From: Trebonia sp.
GTDB lineage: Bacteria > Actinomycetota > Actinomycetes > Streptosporangiales > Streptosporangiaceae
Direction: 5' to 3'
Length of the DNA stretch: 6,239 nucleotides
Assembly (NCBI GenBank): GCA_030043595.1
Contig: JASHXJ010000094.1
Location: forward strand, 1-6,239
The translations under genes were made by a program, and so were the position numbers. The notes beneath the pieces were generated by a model, which was not told where the DNA came from, did not search any database, and was given only the letters and a program-made list of their open reading frames with translations. Each line of letters starts with the position of its first letter. Position 1 is the stretch's first letter. This document shows positions 1 to 6,101 of this stretch, piece after piece.

Positions 1-957
1 TTCACCGCAGCGACGTGGGCGCGCGCGGAGGTGCTCCGCTACGGCGAGAACCCGCACCAGAAGGCGGCACTGTACAGATCATCAGCCAGAACGGTCCCGG
101 CCGGCTCTGGCATCGCCAGTGCTGAAGTCCTGCACGGCAAGGCGATGTCGTACAACAACTACGTTGACGCTGACGCTGCGCGCCGCGCGGCGTACGACTT
201 CGCCGAGCCGTGCGTGGCGATCATCAAGCACTCCAACCCGTGCGGCATCGCGATCGCGGCGGATCTCGCGGACGCGCACGCCAAGGCGCACGCGTGCGAC
301 CCGGTGTCGGCGTACGGCGGGGTGATCGCGGCCAACGGCATGGTGACCGCGCGGATGGCCAGGCAAGTCACTGAGGGGTTCGCCGAGGTGGTGATCGCGC
401 CCGAGTTCGCGGACGAGGCGCTGGAGATCCTCACCGGGAAGTGGAAGAACGTCCGGCTGCTGCGCTGCCCGGCGCCGGCCGCCGCGCCAGGAACCATCGA
501 GTGGCGCCAGGTGAGCGGCGGGATGCTGCTGCAGTCGGCCGACCTGATCGACGCGCCAGGGGATGACCCGCTGCGGTGGGAGCTGACGGCGGGGGACCCG
601 GCGGACGACGCGACGCTCGCCGACCTGGCGTTCGCCTGGCGCGCCTGCCGCGCGGTGAAGTCGAACGCGATCCTGCTCGCCGCCGGCGGCGCGTCGGTGG
701 GCGTCGGCATGGGCCAGGTGAACCGGGTGGACGCGGCGCGGCTGGCTGTGGCCAGAGCCGGAAACCGGGCGGCCGGATCTGTGGCCGCGTCTGACGCGTT
801 CTTCCCGTTTTCTGACGGTTTCGAGATACTCGCGGAGGCGGGTGTCCGCGCGGTGGCCGAGCCGGGCGGCTCCGTCCGGGATGACAGCGTGGTGGCGGCC
901 GCGGCGGCGGCGGGCGTGACGCTGTACTTCACCGGAGTCCGGCACTTCTATCACTAG
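1..957 (+). CDS. purH: PurH, C-terminal part (AICAR transformylase domain), 5' end off the window
   Basis: This is the 3' part of the bifunctional purine enzyme PurH. The visible 318 residues are the AICAR formyltransferase domain, which moves a formyl group from 10-formyl-tetrahydrofolate to AICAR in the penultimate step of IMP synthesis in the cytoplasm. The frame is open from base 1 to the stop at 955-957. The family landmarks appear in order: LRYGENPHQKAA (residues 12-23 of the visible part), YNNYVDADAA (51-60), the catalytic Lys-His pair in IIKHSNPCG (K76, H77), DPVSAYGGVIA (100-110), QVSGGMLLQ, VKSNAILLA, GQVNRVDAARLA, SDAFFPFSDG and the usual C-terminus GVRHFYH. Full PurH is about 520 residues, so roughly 200 N-terminal residues (the IMP cyclohydrolase domain) lie to the left. 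The GTG at 31 encodes the Val of a conserved motif and is not the start. No defect is visible. folD follows after 8 bases. Confidence 0.97.
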   Translation, partial: FTAATWARAEVLRYGENPHQKAALYRSSARTVPAGSGIASAEVLHGKAMSYNNYVDADAARRAAYDFAEPCVAIIKHSNPCGIAIAADLADAHAKAHACDPVSAYGGVIAANGMVTARMARQVTEGFAEVVIAPEFADEALEILTGKWKNVRLLRCPAPAAAPGTIEWRQVSGGMLLQSADLIDAPGDDPLRWELTAGDPADDATLADLAFAWRACRAVKSNAILLAAGGASVGVGMGQVNRVDAARLAVARAGNRAAGSVAASDAFFPFSDGFEILAEAGVRAVAEPGGSVRDDSVVAAAAAAGVTLYFTGVRHFYH

Positions 958-960
958 GAG
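956..960 (+). promoter_or_regulatory. Ribosome binding site of folD, overlapping the purH stop codon
   Basis: The AGGAG here overlaps the purH TAG stop and lies 5 bases before the ATG at 966. It decides the intended folD start: it points to the ATG at 966, not to the GTG at 1007, which has no purine-rich site in front of it. The overlap also suggests that folD is translated from the same mRNA as purH. Confidence 0.8.
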
Positions 961-965
961 CCCTC

Positions 966-1006
966 ATGACAGCGTCGATTCTGACGGGAAGGCGACGGCC
1001 GCGCAG
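966..1006 (+). other. folD: Displaced 5' end of folD, with an apparent 1-base deletion near 983
   Basis: Translation from the ATG at 966 gives MTASIL and then leaves the FolD frame, running as unrelated arginine-rich sequence to a stop at 1299-1301. The frame used by the rest of folD, read back from 1007 to 983, gives DGKATAAQ. Joining MTASIL to DGKATAAQVRADLK restores a typical FolD N-terminus (I-L-D-G-K-x-x-A). The repair needs one extra G between CTG (981-983) and GAC, because G983 currently serves both codons. The break is therefore at about 981-985. It could be a sequencing or assembly error, a real mutation, or less likely a ribosomal -1 shift; no classical X-XXY-YYZ slippery heptamer is present. 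Confidence 0.85.
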
Positions 1007-1825
1007 GTGCGCGCGGACCTCAAGGAGCGGGTGGCGGCGCTCGCCGCCCGCGGCGTCGCGCCCGGCCTTGGCACGATCCTGGTCGGCGACGACCCGGGCA
1101 GCCACGCCTACGTGGCCGGCAAGCACCGGGACTGCGCCCAGGTCGGGATCGCGTCGATCCGCCGTGACCTGCCGGCCGACGCCACGCAGGCACAGGTGGA
1201 AGAGGCGGTCGTGGAGCTCAACGCCGACCCCGCCTGCACCGGGTACATCGTCCAGCTTCCGCTGCCCGCCGGGCTGGACGACAAGCGCGTGCTGCACCTG
1301 ATGGACCCGGACAAGGACGCGGACGGCCTGCACCCGGTCAACCTCGGCAGGCTGGTGCTGGGCGATGAGGGCCCGCTGCCGTGCACGCCGCGCGGCATCG
1401 TGGTGCTGCTGCGCCAGTACGGCGTGCCGATCGCCGGCGCCGAAGTCACCGTGGTGGGCCGCGGGATCACCGTGGGCCGGGCGCTCGGGCTGCTGCTCAC
1501 CCGGCGGTCAGAGAACGCCACGGTTACGCTGTGCCACACCGGCACCAAGGACCTCGCCGCGCACACGCGTGCCGCGGATATCGTCGTCGTGGCGGCCGGC
1601 CGGCCGGGGCTGCTGACCGCGGACATGGTGCGGCCGGGCGCGGCCGTGCTCGACGTCGGCATCACGCGGACCGAGGCCGGCCTGGTCGGCGACGTGGCGC
1701 CGGACGTCGCCGAGGTGGCGGGCTGGCTCGCCCCGATGCCCGGCGGCGTCGGCCCGATGACGCGGGCGATGCTGCTGGCGAACGTCGTCGAGGCGGCCGA
1801 GCGTAAGCTTGCTACTAGCGAGTAA
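1007..1825 (+). CDS. folD: FolD, methylenetetrahydrofolate dehydrogenase/cyclohydrolase (uninterrupted part of the frame)
   Basis: FolD is the bifunctional enzyme that converts 5,10-methylene-THF to 5,10-methenyl-THF (NADP-dependent dehydrogenase) and then to 10-formyl-THF (cyclohydrolase), the one-carbon donor for PurH and for fMet-tRNA. The 272-residue frame opening at GTG 1007 carries the family motifs in order: the catalytic region SHAYVAGKHRDCAQVGI, with the Tyr and Lys of YVxxK (residues 30-34); VQLPLPAGLDD (85-95); the folate-site DKDADGLHPVNLGRL; PCTPRGIVVLL; the nucleotide-binding VVGRGITVGRALGLLL; and PGGVGPMTRAMLLAN near the end. With the N-terminus restored from ATG 966 the protein would be about 286 residues, normal for FolD. 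As read, a product from GTG 1007 lacks the first 14 residues (strand 1 and the start of helix 1) but no catalytic residue, and that GTG has no ribosome binding site. Function is certain at family level; whether this copy is intact depends on the frame break upstream. Confidence 0.93.
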   Translation: MRADLKERVAALAARGVAPGLGTILVGDDPGSHAYVAGKHRDCAQVGIASIRRDLPADATQAQVEEAVVELNADPACTGYIVQLPLPAGLDDKRVLHLMDPDKDADGLHPVNLGRLVLGDEGPLPCTPRGIVVLLRQYGVPIAGAEVTVVGRGITVGRALGLLLTRRSENATVTLCHTGTKDLAAHTRAADIVVVAAGRPGLLTADMVRPGAAVLDVGITRTEAGLVGDVAPDVAEVAGWLAPMPGGVGPMTRAMLLANVVEAAERKLATSE

Positions 1826-1833
1826 CATAGACT
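1823..1833 (+). promoter_or_regulatory. Possible -10 region for etfBA
   Basis: Two overlapping hexamers fit the actinobacterial TANNNT pattern: TAACAT (1823-1828, made from the folD stop) and TAGACT (1828-1833). They lie in a short AT-richer patch within very GC-rich sequence, just upstream of etfB. No convincing -35 box is visible at the usual spacing; TTGCTA at 1809-1814 is too close. A start of transcription around 1835-1842 would leave a leader of about 25-32 bases carrying the etfB ribosome binding site. This is a weak inference from pattern and position. Confidence 0.35.
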
Positions 1834-1846
1834 TCTGCCTGAAGTC
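1830..1846. repeat. Perfect 6-bp inverted repeat in the folD-etfB gap
   Basis: GACTTC (1830-1835) and GAAGTC (1841-1846) are perfect reverse complements around a 5-base spacer TGCCT. The repeat overlaps one candidate -10 box and lies 9 bases before the etfB Shine-Dalgarno. It could be an operator, a short mRNA hairpin near the ribosome site, or a weak processing or termination signal. No T-run follows, so a classical terminator is unlikely. Confidence 0.5.
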
Positions 1847-1866
1847 CACAACGCAGGAGGGCACCG

Positions 1867-2652
1867 TTGTCCATGAACATCGTCGTCTGTGTCAAGCAGG
1901 TGCCGGATACCGCGGTGGAGCGGACGCTGCGGCCCGAGGACGGCACGCTCGACCGGCAGGCGCTTGACGGGCTGATCAACGAGCTTGATGAGTATGCCAT
2001 CGAGGAGGGGCTGCGGATCGCCGAGGCGCACGGCGGCGAGGTGACGATCCTGTCGATGGGGCCGGAGAAGGCGGCGGAGTCGATCCGGAAGGCGCTGTCG
2101 ATGGGTGCGGACAAGGCCGTGCACCTGACCGACGGCGCGCTGGCCGGGTCGGACGCGCTGGCCACCTCCTACGCGCTGGCCCGGGTGCTGACCACGATCG
2201 GGTTCGACCTGGTGGTGTGCGGCTCGGAGTCGACCGACGCCAGGACCGGGGTGCTGCCGGCGATGCTGGCGGAGCGGCTGGGCGTGCCGCAGCTCACGCT
2301 GGCCTCGAAGGTGGACATCGAGGGCACGTCCGTGACGATCCGCCGGGTGTCCGACGACGGCTACGAGGTGGTGACCGCGCAGCTGCCGGCCGTGGTGAGC
2401 GTGGTGGAGAAGATCAACGAGCCGCGGTACCCGTCGTTCAAGGGGATCATGGCGGCGAAGAAGAAGCCGGTCCAGACGATGAGCCTGGCGGATGCGGGGA
2501 TCGATCCCGCACAGGTCGGCCTGGCCGGGTCGTGGACCGCCGTGGCGGACTTCGCGGCCAGGCCGCCGCGCGAGGCCGGGGTGATCGTCAAGGACGACGG
2601 GGACGGCGGCGCCAAGGTGGCCGCGTTCCTCGCCGGGCGGAAGTTCATCTGA
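1867..2652 (+). CDS. etfB: Electron transfer flavoprotein beta subunit (EtfB)
   Basis: EtfB is the smaller subunit of electron transfer flavoprotein. It forms a heterodimer with EtfA that accepts electrons from acyl-CoA and related dehydrogenases; in ordinary ETFs this subunit binds AMP. At 261 residues it has normal family length. Landmarks are NIVVCVKQVPDT (residues 4-15), LINELDEYAIEEGLRIAE (36-53), GPEKAAESIRKALSMGADKA (65-84), the EtfB signature IRRVSDDGYEVV...LPAVVS (158-178), and NEPRYPS (184-190) followed by GIMAAKKK (193-200). The start is a choice between TTG 1867, 6 bases after AGGAGG (1855-1860), and ATG 1873, 12 bases after it; the spacing favours TTG. The DGDT-type loop of bifurcating EtfB proteins is not seen; the equivalent region reads SESTDARTGV. 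An ordinary, non-bifurcating ETF is therefore more likely, though that is inference. etfA follows after 19 bases. Confidence 0.96.
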   Translation: MSMNIVVCVKQVPDTAVERTLRPEDGTLDRQALDGLINELDEYAIEEGLRIAEAHGGEVTILSMGPEKAAESIRKALSMGADKAVHLTDGALAGSDALATSYALARVLTTIGFDLVVCGSESTDARTGVLPAMLAERLGVPQLTLASKVDIEGTSVTIRRVSDDGYEVVTAQLPAVVSVVEKINEPRYPSFKGIMAAKKKPVQTMSLADAGIDPAQVGLAGSWTAVADFAARPPREAGVIVKDDGDGGAKVAAFLAGRKFI

Positions 2653-2671
2653 GCGGACCCTGGAGGCATTC

Positions 2672-3640
2672 ATGGCAGAGGTACTGGTTCTGGCCGAGCA
2701 CTCCGGCGGTGAGGTCAGGAAGGTCACCTGCGAGCTGCTGACCGCGGCCCGCAGGCTCGGCGAGCCCGCCGTCGTGTGGGCGGGCCCGGGCGCCGAGGAG
2801 GGGCGGGCGCGGCTGGCCGAGTTCGGCGCGGCACGCGTCTACGTGGCCGGCGACGCCGCGTTCGGCGATTTCGTGGTGGCGCCGAAGGCGGAGCTGCTTG
2901 CGCAGCTCGTCGGGGACAAGTCCCCGGCCGCGGTGCTGATCGCGGGCACTCTCGAGGGCAAGGAAGTCGCCGGGCGGCTGGCCGTCAAGACCGGGTCCGG
3001 CGTGCTCACCGACGCCGTCGACGTGCAGGCCGGCGAGGACGGCACGCCGGTAGCCGACCAGCCGAACTTCGGCGGCTCGATCGCCGTCCGCTCCCGTGTC
3101 GTCAAGGGCACCCCGATCATCGCGGTCCGGCCGAATGCGATCTCCGCGTCGGCGCAGCCGGGCCCGGCCGAGATCGTGCCGGTCACCGTCACGCTGAGCG
3201 AGGCGGCGAAGGCAGCCAAGATCACCGAGCACGTGGTCGCCGAGAAGGGCGAGCGGCCGGACCTGGCCGAGGCGTCCATCGTGGTCTCCGGCGGCCGCGG
3301 TACCGGCAGTGCCGACGGGTTCACGATCATCGAGAGCCTGGCGGACGCGCTGGGCGCGGCGGTCGGCGCGTCCCGCGCGGTCACCGACGCCGGCTGGTAT
3401 CCCCACCAGTTCCAGGTCGGCCAGACAGGCAAGACCGTCTCTCCGCAGCTGTACCTGGCGGCGGGCATCTCCGGGGCCATCCAGCACCGGGCCGGCATGC
3501 AGACCTCCAAGACCATCGTTGCCATCAACAAGGACCCCGAGGCGCCGATCTTCGAGATCGCCGACCTTGGCGTCGTCGGCGACCTGTTCACCGTCATCCC
3601 GCAGCTGCTTGACGAGATCGCCAAGCACAAGCAGCTCTAG
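2672..3640 (+). CDS. etfA: Electron transfer flavoprotein alpha subunit (EtfA)
   Basis: EtfA is the FAD-binding subunit of ETF and completes the heterodimer with EtfB. The complex passes electrons from soluble flavin dehydrogenases towards the quinone pool. The 322-residue length is typical. The N-terminal domain begins MAEVLVLAEHSGGEVRKVT, and the variable middle is followed by the conserved FAD domain from about residue 203: VVSGGRGTG (204-212), SRAVTDAGWYPHQFQVGQTGKTVSP (234-258), the signature LYLAAGISGAIQHRAGM (260-276), VAINKDPEAPIF (283-294) and GVVGDLF (300-306). The ATG at 2672 is preceded by TGGAGG (2661-2666) with 5 bases between. The gap of 19 bases after etfB indicates one transcript and coupled synthesis of the two subunits. 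No dehydrogenase or ETF-quinone oxidoreductase gene lies next to the pair here, so the partner enzymes must be encoded elsewhere. No frame or motif defect is seen. Confidence 0.97.
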   Translation: MAEVLVLAEHSGGEVRKVTCELLTAARRLGEPAVVWAGPGAEEGRARLAEFGAARVYVAGDAAFGDFVVAPKAELLAQLVGDKSPAAVLIAGTLEGKEVAGRLAVKTGSGVLTDAVDVQAGEDGTPVADQPNFGGSIAVRSRVVKGTPIIAVRPNAISASAQPGPAEIVPVTVTLSEAAKAAKITEHVVAEKGERPDLAEASIVVSGGRGTGSADGFTIIESLADALGAAVGASRAVTDAGWYPHQFQVGQTGKTVSPQLYLAAGISGAIQHRAGMQTSKTIVAINKDPEAPIFEIADLGVVGDLFTVIPQLLDEIAKHKQL

Positions 3641-3661
3641 GGCGCCACCGCGCGGCCTGCT

Positions 3662-3680
3662 GCGGCTAGGCTAAAGCCGC
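3662..3680. repeat. Inverted repeat spanning the -10 box before the cysteine desulfurase
   Basis: GCGGCT (3662-3667) and AGCCGC (3675-3680) pair perfectly around a 7-base loop. The repeat encloses most of the TAGGCT hexamer and ends 1 base before the start codon at 3682. It could be a regulator site over the promoter or, on an etfA read-through transcript, a hairpin that hides the start codon. No T-run follows it, so it is not a standard etfA terminator. Chance is possible for a 6-bp arm in such GC-rich DNA. Confidence 0.4.
3667..3672 (+). promoter_or_regulatory. Likely -10 box (TAGGCT) for a leaderless or near-leaderless cysteine desulfurase mRNA
   Basis: TAGGCT matches the actinobacterial TANNNT pattern and ends 9 bases before the ATG at 3682. 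No Shine-Dalgarno is present between them (AAAGCCGCC). This arrangement fits transcription starting at, or a few bases before, the start codon. No clear -35 is visible. The same hexamer pattern and the same spacing occur before mnmA. Confidence 0.5.
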
Positions 3681-3681
3681 C

Positions 3682-4866
3682 ATGAGTACCAGTCCGGTCA
3701 TATACCTCGACCATGCCGCCACGACGCCGATGCTGCCCGAGGCGGTCACCGCGATGACCGAGGAGCTGTCGCGGTTCGGCAACCCCTCGTCGCTGCACAA
3801 CGCAGGGCGGCGTGCCCGCCGGGTCGTGGAGGAGTCCCGGGAGCAGATCGCCGAGGTGTTCGGCGCCCGGGCCAGCGAGGTGATCTTCACCAGCGGCGGG
3901 ACCGAGGCGGACAACCTCGCGGTCAAGGGCCTGTTCTGGGCGCGCCGCCGCGCCGATGCCCGGCGGCAGCGCCTCCTGACCTCGCCGGTCGAGCACCACG
4001 CCGTGCTCGACTCCGTGCGGTGGCTCTGCGATACCGAGGGGGCCTGCGCGGACTGGCTCGGCGTCGACGCCACGGCCGCCATCAGGCCGGAGGTGCTGCG
4101 CGCCGCTCTCGAGCGGGACCCCGGCAGCGCGGCGGTGGTCAGCGTGATGTGGGCCAACAACGAGGTCGGCACCGTGCAGCCGATCGCGGCGCTGGCCGCG
4201 GTGGCGCACGAGTTCGGCGTCCCGTTCCACACCGACGCGGTGCAGGCGGCCGCGCACCTGCCGGTGGATTTCACCGCGTCCGGCGCGGACGCGCTGACCG
4301 TCACCGGCCACAAGCTAGGCGGCCCGGTCGGCGCCGGGGCGCTCATCATCGGCCGCGGCCTGGCCCCGGTTCCCGTGCTGCACGGGGGCGGCCAGGAGCG
4401 CGACATCAGGTCAGGCACGCTGGATGCGCCGGCGATCCGGGCGTTCGCGGTGGCGGCCGTGATCAGTGCGCGCCGCCGCGCCGAGGAGGCGCGCCGGCTG
4501 GCGGCCCTGCGCGACGACCTTATCCGCCAGGTGCTCGCGGCGGTACCCGAGGCGGTGCTCAACGGCCCGCCGCCGGGCCCGGACCGGCTCCCGGGCAACG
4601 CGCACTTCTCCTTCCCTGGCTGCGAGGGCGACGCGCTGCTGCTCCTGCTCGACGCCCGCGGCATCGCCTGCTCCACCGGGTCGGCGTGCACCGCGGGGGT
4701 GGCTGAGCCGAGCCACGTGCTCCTCGCCATGGGCGCCGACGAGGCCCGCGCCCGCGGCTCGCTGCGCTTCTCGCTCGGCCACACCACGACCCAGGCCGAC
4801 GTTGACGCCCTCGGCGAGGCGATCGGCGAGGCGGTCGCCCGCGCCCGCCGCGCCGCGGCCCGGTAG
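3682..4866 (+). CDS. Cysteine desulfurase, IscS/NifS-type, next to mnmA
   Basis: This is a PLP-dependent cysteine desulfurase (class V aminotransferase fold) that removes sulfur from cysteine, forming a persulfide on its own cysteine and passing it to acceptor proteins. The 394 residues show YLDHAATTP (8-16), FGNPSSLHNAGR (32-43), the PLP-stacking EHHA (104-107), ANNEVGTVQPI (158-168), HTDAVQAA (183-190), the PLP lysine in TGHK (K211), RSGTLDAP (243-250), and the catalytic cysteine in GSACTAG (C336). All key residues are present and the length is normal. With mnmA starting 50 bases downstream, its most likely job is to supply sulfur for tRNA 2-thiouridine; a role in Fe-S cluster building is also possible. 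The symbols iscS and nifS are both used for this group, so none is assigned. The start at 3682 lacks a Shine-Dalgarno and sits behind a -10-like box. It is separated from etfA by 41 bases. Confidence 0.95.
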   Translation: MSTSPVIYLDHAATTPMLPEAVTAMTEELSRFGNPSSLHNAGRRARRVVEESREQIAEVFGARASEVIFTSGGTEADNLAVKGLFWARRRADARRQRLLTSPVEHHAVLDSVRWLCDTEGACADWLGVDATAAIRPEVLRAALERDPGSAAVVSVMWANNEVGTVQPIAALAAVAHEFGVPFHTDAVQAAAHLPVDFTASGADALTVTGHKLGGPVGAGALIIGRGLAPVPVLHGGGQERDIRSGTLDAPAIRAFAVAAVISARRRAEEARRLAALRDDLIRQVLAAVPEAVLNGPPPGPDRLPGNAHFSFPGCEGDALLLLLDARGIACSTGSACTAGVAEPSHVLLAMGADEARARGSLRFSLGHTTTQADVDALGEAIGEAVARARRAAAR

Positions 4867-4901
4867 CGGCTCGGCGGGAGAGCGCGGTCGCGCGAGACGG
4901 A

Positions 4902-4907
4902 TAACCT
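4902..4907 (+). promoter_or_regulatory. Likely -10 box (TAACCT) close to the mnmA start
   Basis: TAACCT fits TANNNT and ends 9 bases before the mnmA ATG at 4917, the same geometry as before the cysteine desulfurase. The 50-base gap is otherwise GC-rich with no clear -35. A weak GAGG (4909-4912), 4 bases before the ATG, could serve as a ribosome site if transcription begins upstream, so both leaderless and read-through translation are possible. Confidence 0.45.
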
Positions 4908-4916
4908 TGAGGCGTT

Positions 4917-5987
4917 ATGGGGCTCCGTGTTCTCGCCGCCATGTCCGGCGGGGTTGATTCCGCCACCGCGGCGGCGCGCGCTGTCGACGCCGGTCACGAC
5001 GTGACCGGCGTCCATCTCGCGCTGTCGCAGAACCCGCAGTCGTACCGCTCAGGGGCGCGGGGCTGCTGCACGCTCGAGGACGCGCGGGACGCGCGCCGCG
5101 CCGCCGACGTCATCGGCATCCCGTTCTACGTCTGGGACATGGCGGAGCGCTTCAAGCAGGACGTGGTGGACGACTTCGTGGCCGAGTACGCGGCCGGCCG
5201 GACGCCGAACCCGTGCCTGCGCTGCAACGAGAAGATCAAGTTCGCCGCGGTGCTCGATCGCGCGCTCGGGCTGGGCTTCGACGCGGTGTGCACCGGGCAC
5301 TACGCGCGGATCGCCGGCAACGGCGCGCTGAGCAGGGCCGCCGACACGGGCAAGGACCAGTCCTACGTGCTGGCCGTGCTGACCAGGGAGCAGATCGCGC
5401 ACGCGATGTTCCCCCTCGGCGACACACCCAAGAACGGCGTTCGCGCGGAGGCGCGCGACCGCGGCCTCCTGGTCGCCGACAAGCCCGACAGCCACGACGT
5501 GTGCTTCGTCGCCGACGGCGACACCCGGGGCTTCCTGGCACGTCAGCTCGGGGCGGCCCCTGGCCAGATCGTGGACCAGGACGGGACGGTGCTCGGCGAG
5601 CACGACGGCGCCTACGGGTTCACCGTCGGGCAGCGCAAGGGACTGCGCGTGGACCGGCCGGCCCCGGACGGCAGGCCGCGCTACGTGCTCGGCATCGAGC
5701 CGGTGACCCGGACGGTCACCGTCGGCCCGGCGAGCGGGCTGGAGGTGCGGGAGATCACCGCGCACCGCCCGGTCTGGACGGGGTGCCCGCCGCCGCGGCA
5801 GCCGGTCGAGTGCGAGGTGCAGCTGCGGGCGCACGCCGAGGTGCACCGGTGCAGCGCGAGCGCGGACGGCGACGGGATCCGGATCCGGCTGCACGAGCCC
5901 GCCCGCGCGGTGGCGACCGGGCAGGCGGCCGTGCTCTACGACGGCGACACCGTCCTCGGCAGCGGCACCATCTCGGCCACCCGCTGA
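4917..5987 (+). CDS. mnmA: MnmA, tRNA-specific 2-thiouridylase
   Basis: MnmA (also called TrmU) activates the C2 oxygen of uridine 34 with ATP and replaces it by sulfur in tRNAs for Lys, Glu and Gln, which supports accurate wobble decoding. The 356-residue protein has the expected layout: an N-terminal PP-loop ATP-binding motif SGGVDS (residues 10-15); a Cys-Cys pair in RGCCTLEDARDARRAAD (C50, C51); the first catalytic cysteine in NPCLRCN (C100); TGHYARI (126-132); GKDQSYVL (145-152); the second catalytic cysteine, which carries the persulfide, in DVCFVADGD (C196); and YGFTVGQRKGL followed by the C-terminal beta-barrel. Both catalytic cysteines are confirmed in the DNA at 5214 and 5502. The cysteine desulfurase just upstream is the obvious sulfur source. 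Start at 4917: the PP-loop begins at residue 10, as usual. A strong hairpin follows the stop. The two partner proteins may be expressed from separate, similarly built starts. Confidence 0.97.
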   Translation: MGLRVLAAMSGGVDSATAAARAVDAGHDVTGVHLALSQNPQSYRSGARGCCTLEDARDARRAADVIGIPFYVWDMAERFKQDVVDDFVAEYAAGRTPNPCLRCNEKIKFAAVLDRALGLGFDAVCTGHYARIAGNGALSRAADTGKDQSYVLAVLTREQIAHAMFPLGDTPKNGVRAEARDRGLLVADKPDSHDVCFVADGDTRGFLARQLGAAPGQIVDQDGTVLGEHDGAYGFTVGQRKGLRVDRPAPDGRPRYVLGIEPVTRTVTVGPASGLEVREITAHRPVWTGCPPPRQPVECEVQLRAHAEVHRCSASADGDGIRIRLHEPARAVATGQAAVLYDGDTVLGSGTISATR

Positions 5988-6004
5988 AGGTCCCCCGTAG
6001 CTCA

Positions 6005-6036
6005 CCGTCGGCGCCGCGAGTCCGCGGCGCCGACGG
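6005..6036 (+). terminator. Strong hairpin, likely transcription terminator of mnmA
   Basis: A perfect 14-bp stem (6005-6018 with 6023-6036) closes a 4-base AGTC loop, 17 bases after the mnmA stop. It is almost entirely G-C. The sequence after it (CCCG, then TTCATTTA) has only a broken T-run, as is common for GC-rich actinobacterial terminators. Because the stem is symmetric it could also stop - strand transcripts coming from the right. Confidence 0.8.
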
Positions 6037-6068
6037 CCCGTTCATTTAGTCAGTGCGGGAAGGCGGGA

Positions 6069-6092
6069 TGCCGCTGCGGGCGCCGCGCGGCA
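6069..6092. repeat. GC-rich inverted repeat downstream of the small - strand ORF
   Basis: TGCCGC (6069-6074) pairs with GCGGCA (6087-6092). Inside, after an unpaired T6075, GCGG (6076-6079) pairs with CCGC (6083-6086) around a 3-base loop. The result is a compact hairpin with one bulge. Read on the - strand it starts 9 bases after the stop of the small ORF and could end that transcript, although no T-run follows. Confidence 0.4.
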
Positions 6093-6101
6093 AAGGCAAA
6101 T

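Noticed and set aside
31..957. GTG at 31 as a real start, giving a stand-alone transformylase without the cyclohydrolase domain
   Set aside because: The frame is open to base 1, the GTG codes a residue at the edge of a conserved motif (LRYGENPHQ), and no ribosome site precedes it. A gene cut by the window edge explains it better.
981..990. Programmed -1 ribosomal frameshifting in folD
   Set aside because: There is no X-XXY-YYZ slippery heptamer, no stop codon at the shift point and no obvious stimulatory structure, and such control is not known for folD. A base error or mutation is simpler.
966..1301. A separate 111-residue protein from ATG 966
   Set aside because: After six residues it is out of the FolD frame and Arg/Ser/Pro-rich without any known pattern. 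It is the product of the frame break, not a gene.
1108..2727. A 539-codon open frame on the - strand across folD and etfB
   Set aside because: It is antisense to two genes with unmistakable family motifs. Its translation shows no recognisable domain and is the low-complexity Arg/Ala/Ser-rich kind that GC-rich DNA gives when read in the wrong frame.
1867..3640. Electron-bifurcating ETF (FixAB type)
   Set aside because: The EtfB loop that reads DGDT in bifurcating forms is SESTDARTGV here, and no fixC, fixX or other bifurcation partner is adjacent. An ordinary ETF fits better.
3666..5015. A 449-codon open frame on the - strand across the cysteine desulfurase
   Set aside because: It is fully antisense to a complete cysteine desulfurase and the start of mnmA. 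Its composition is typical of a shadow frame and no domain is recognisable.
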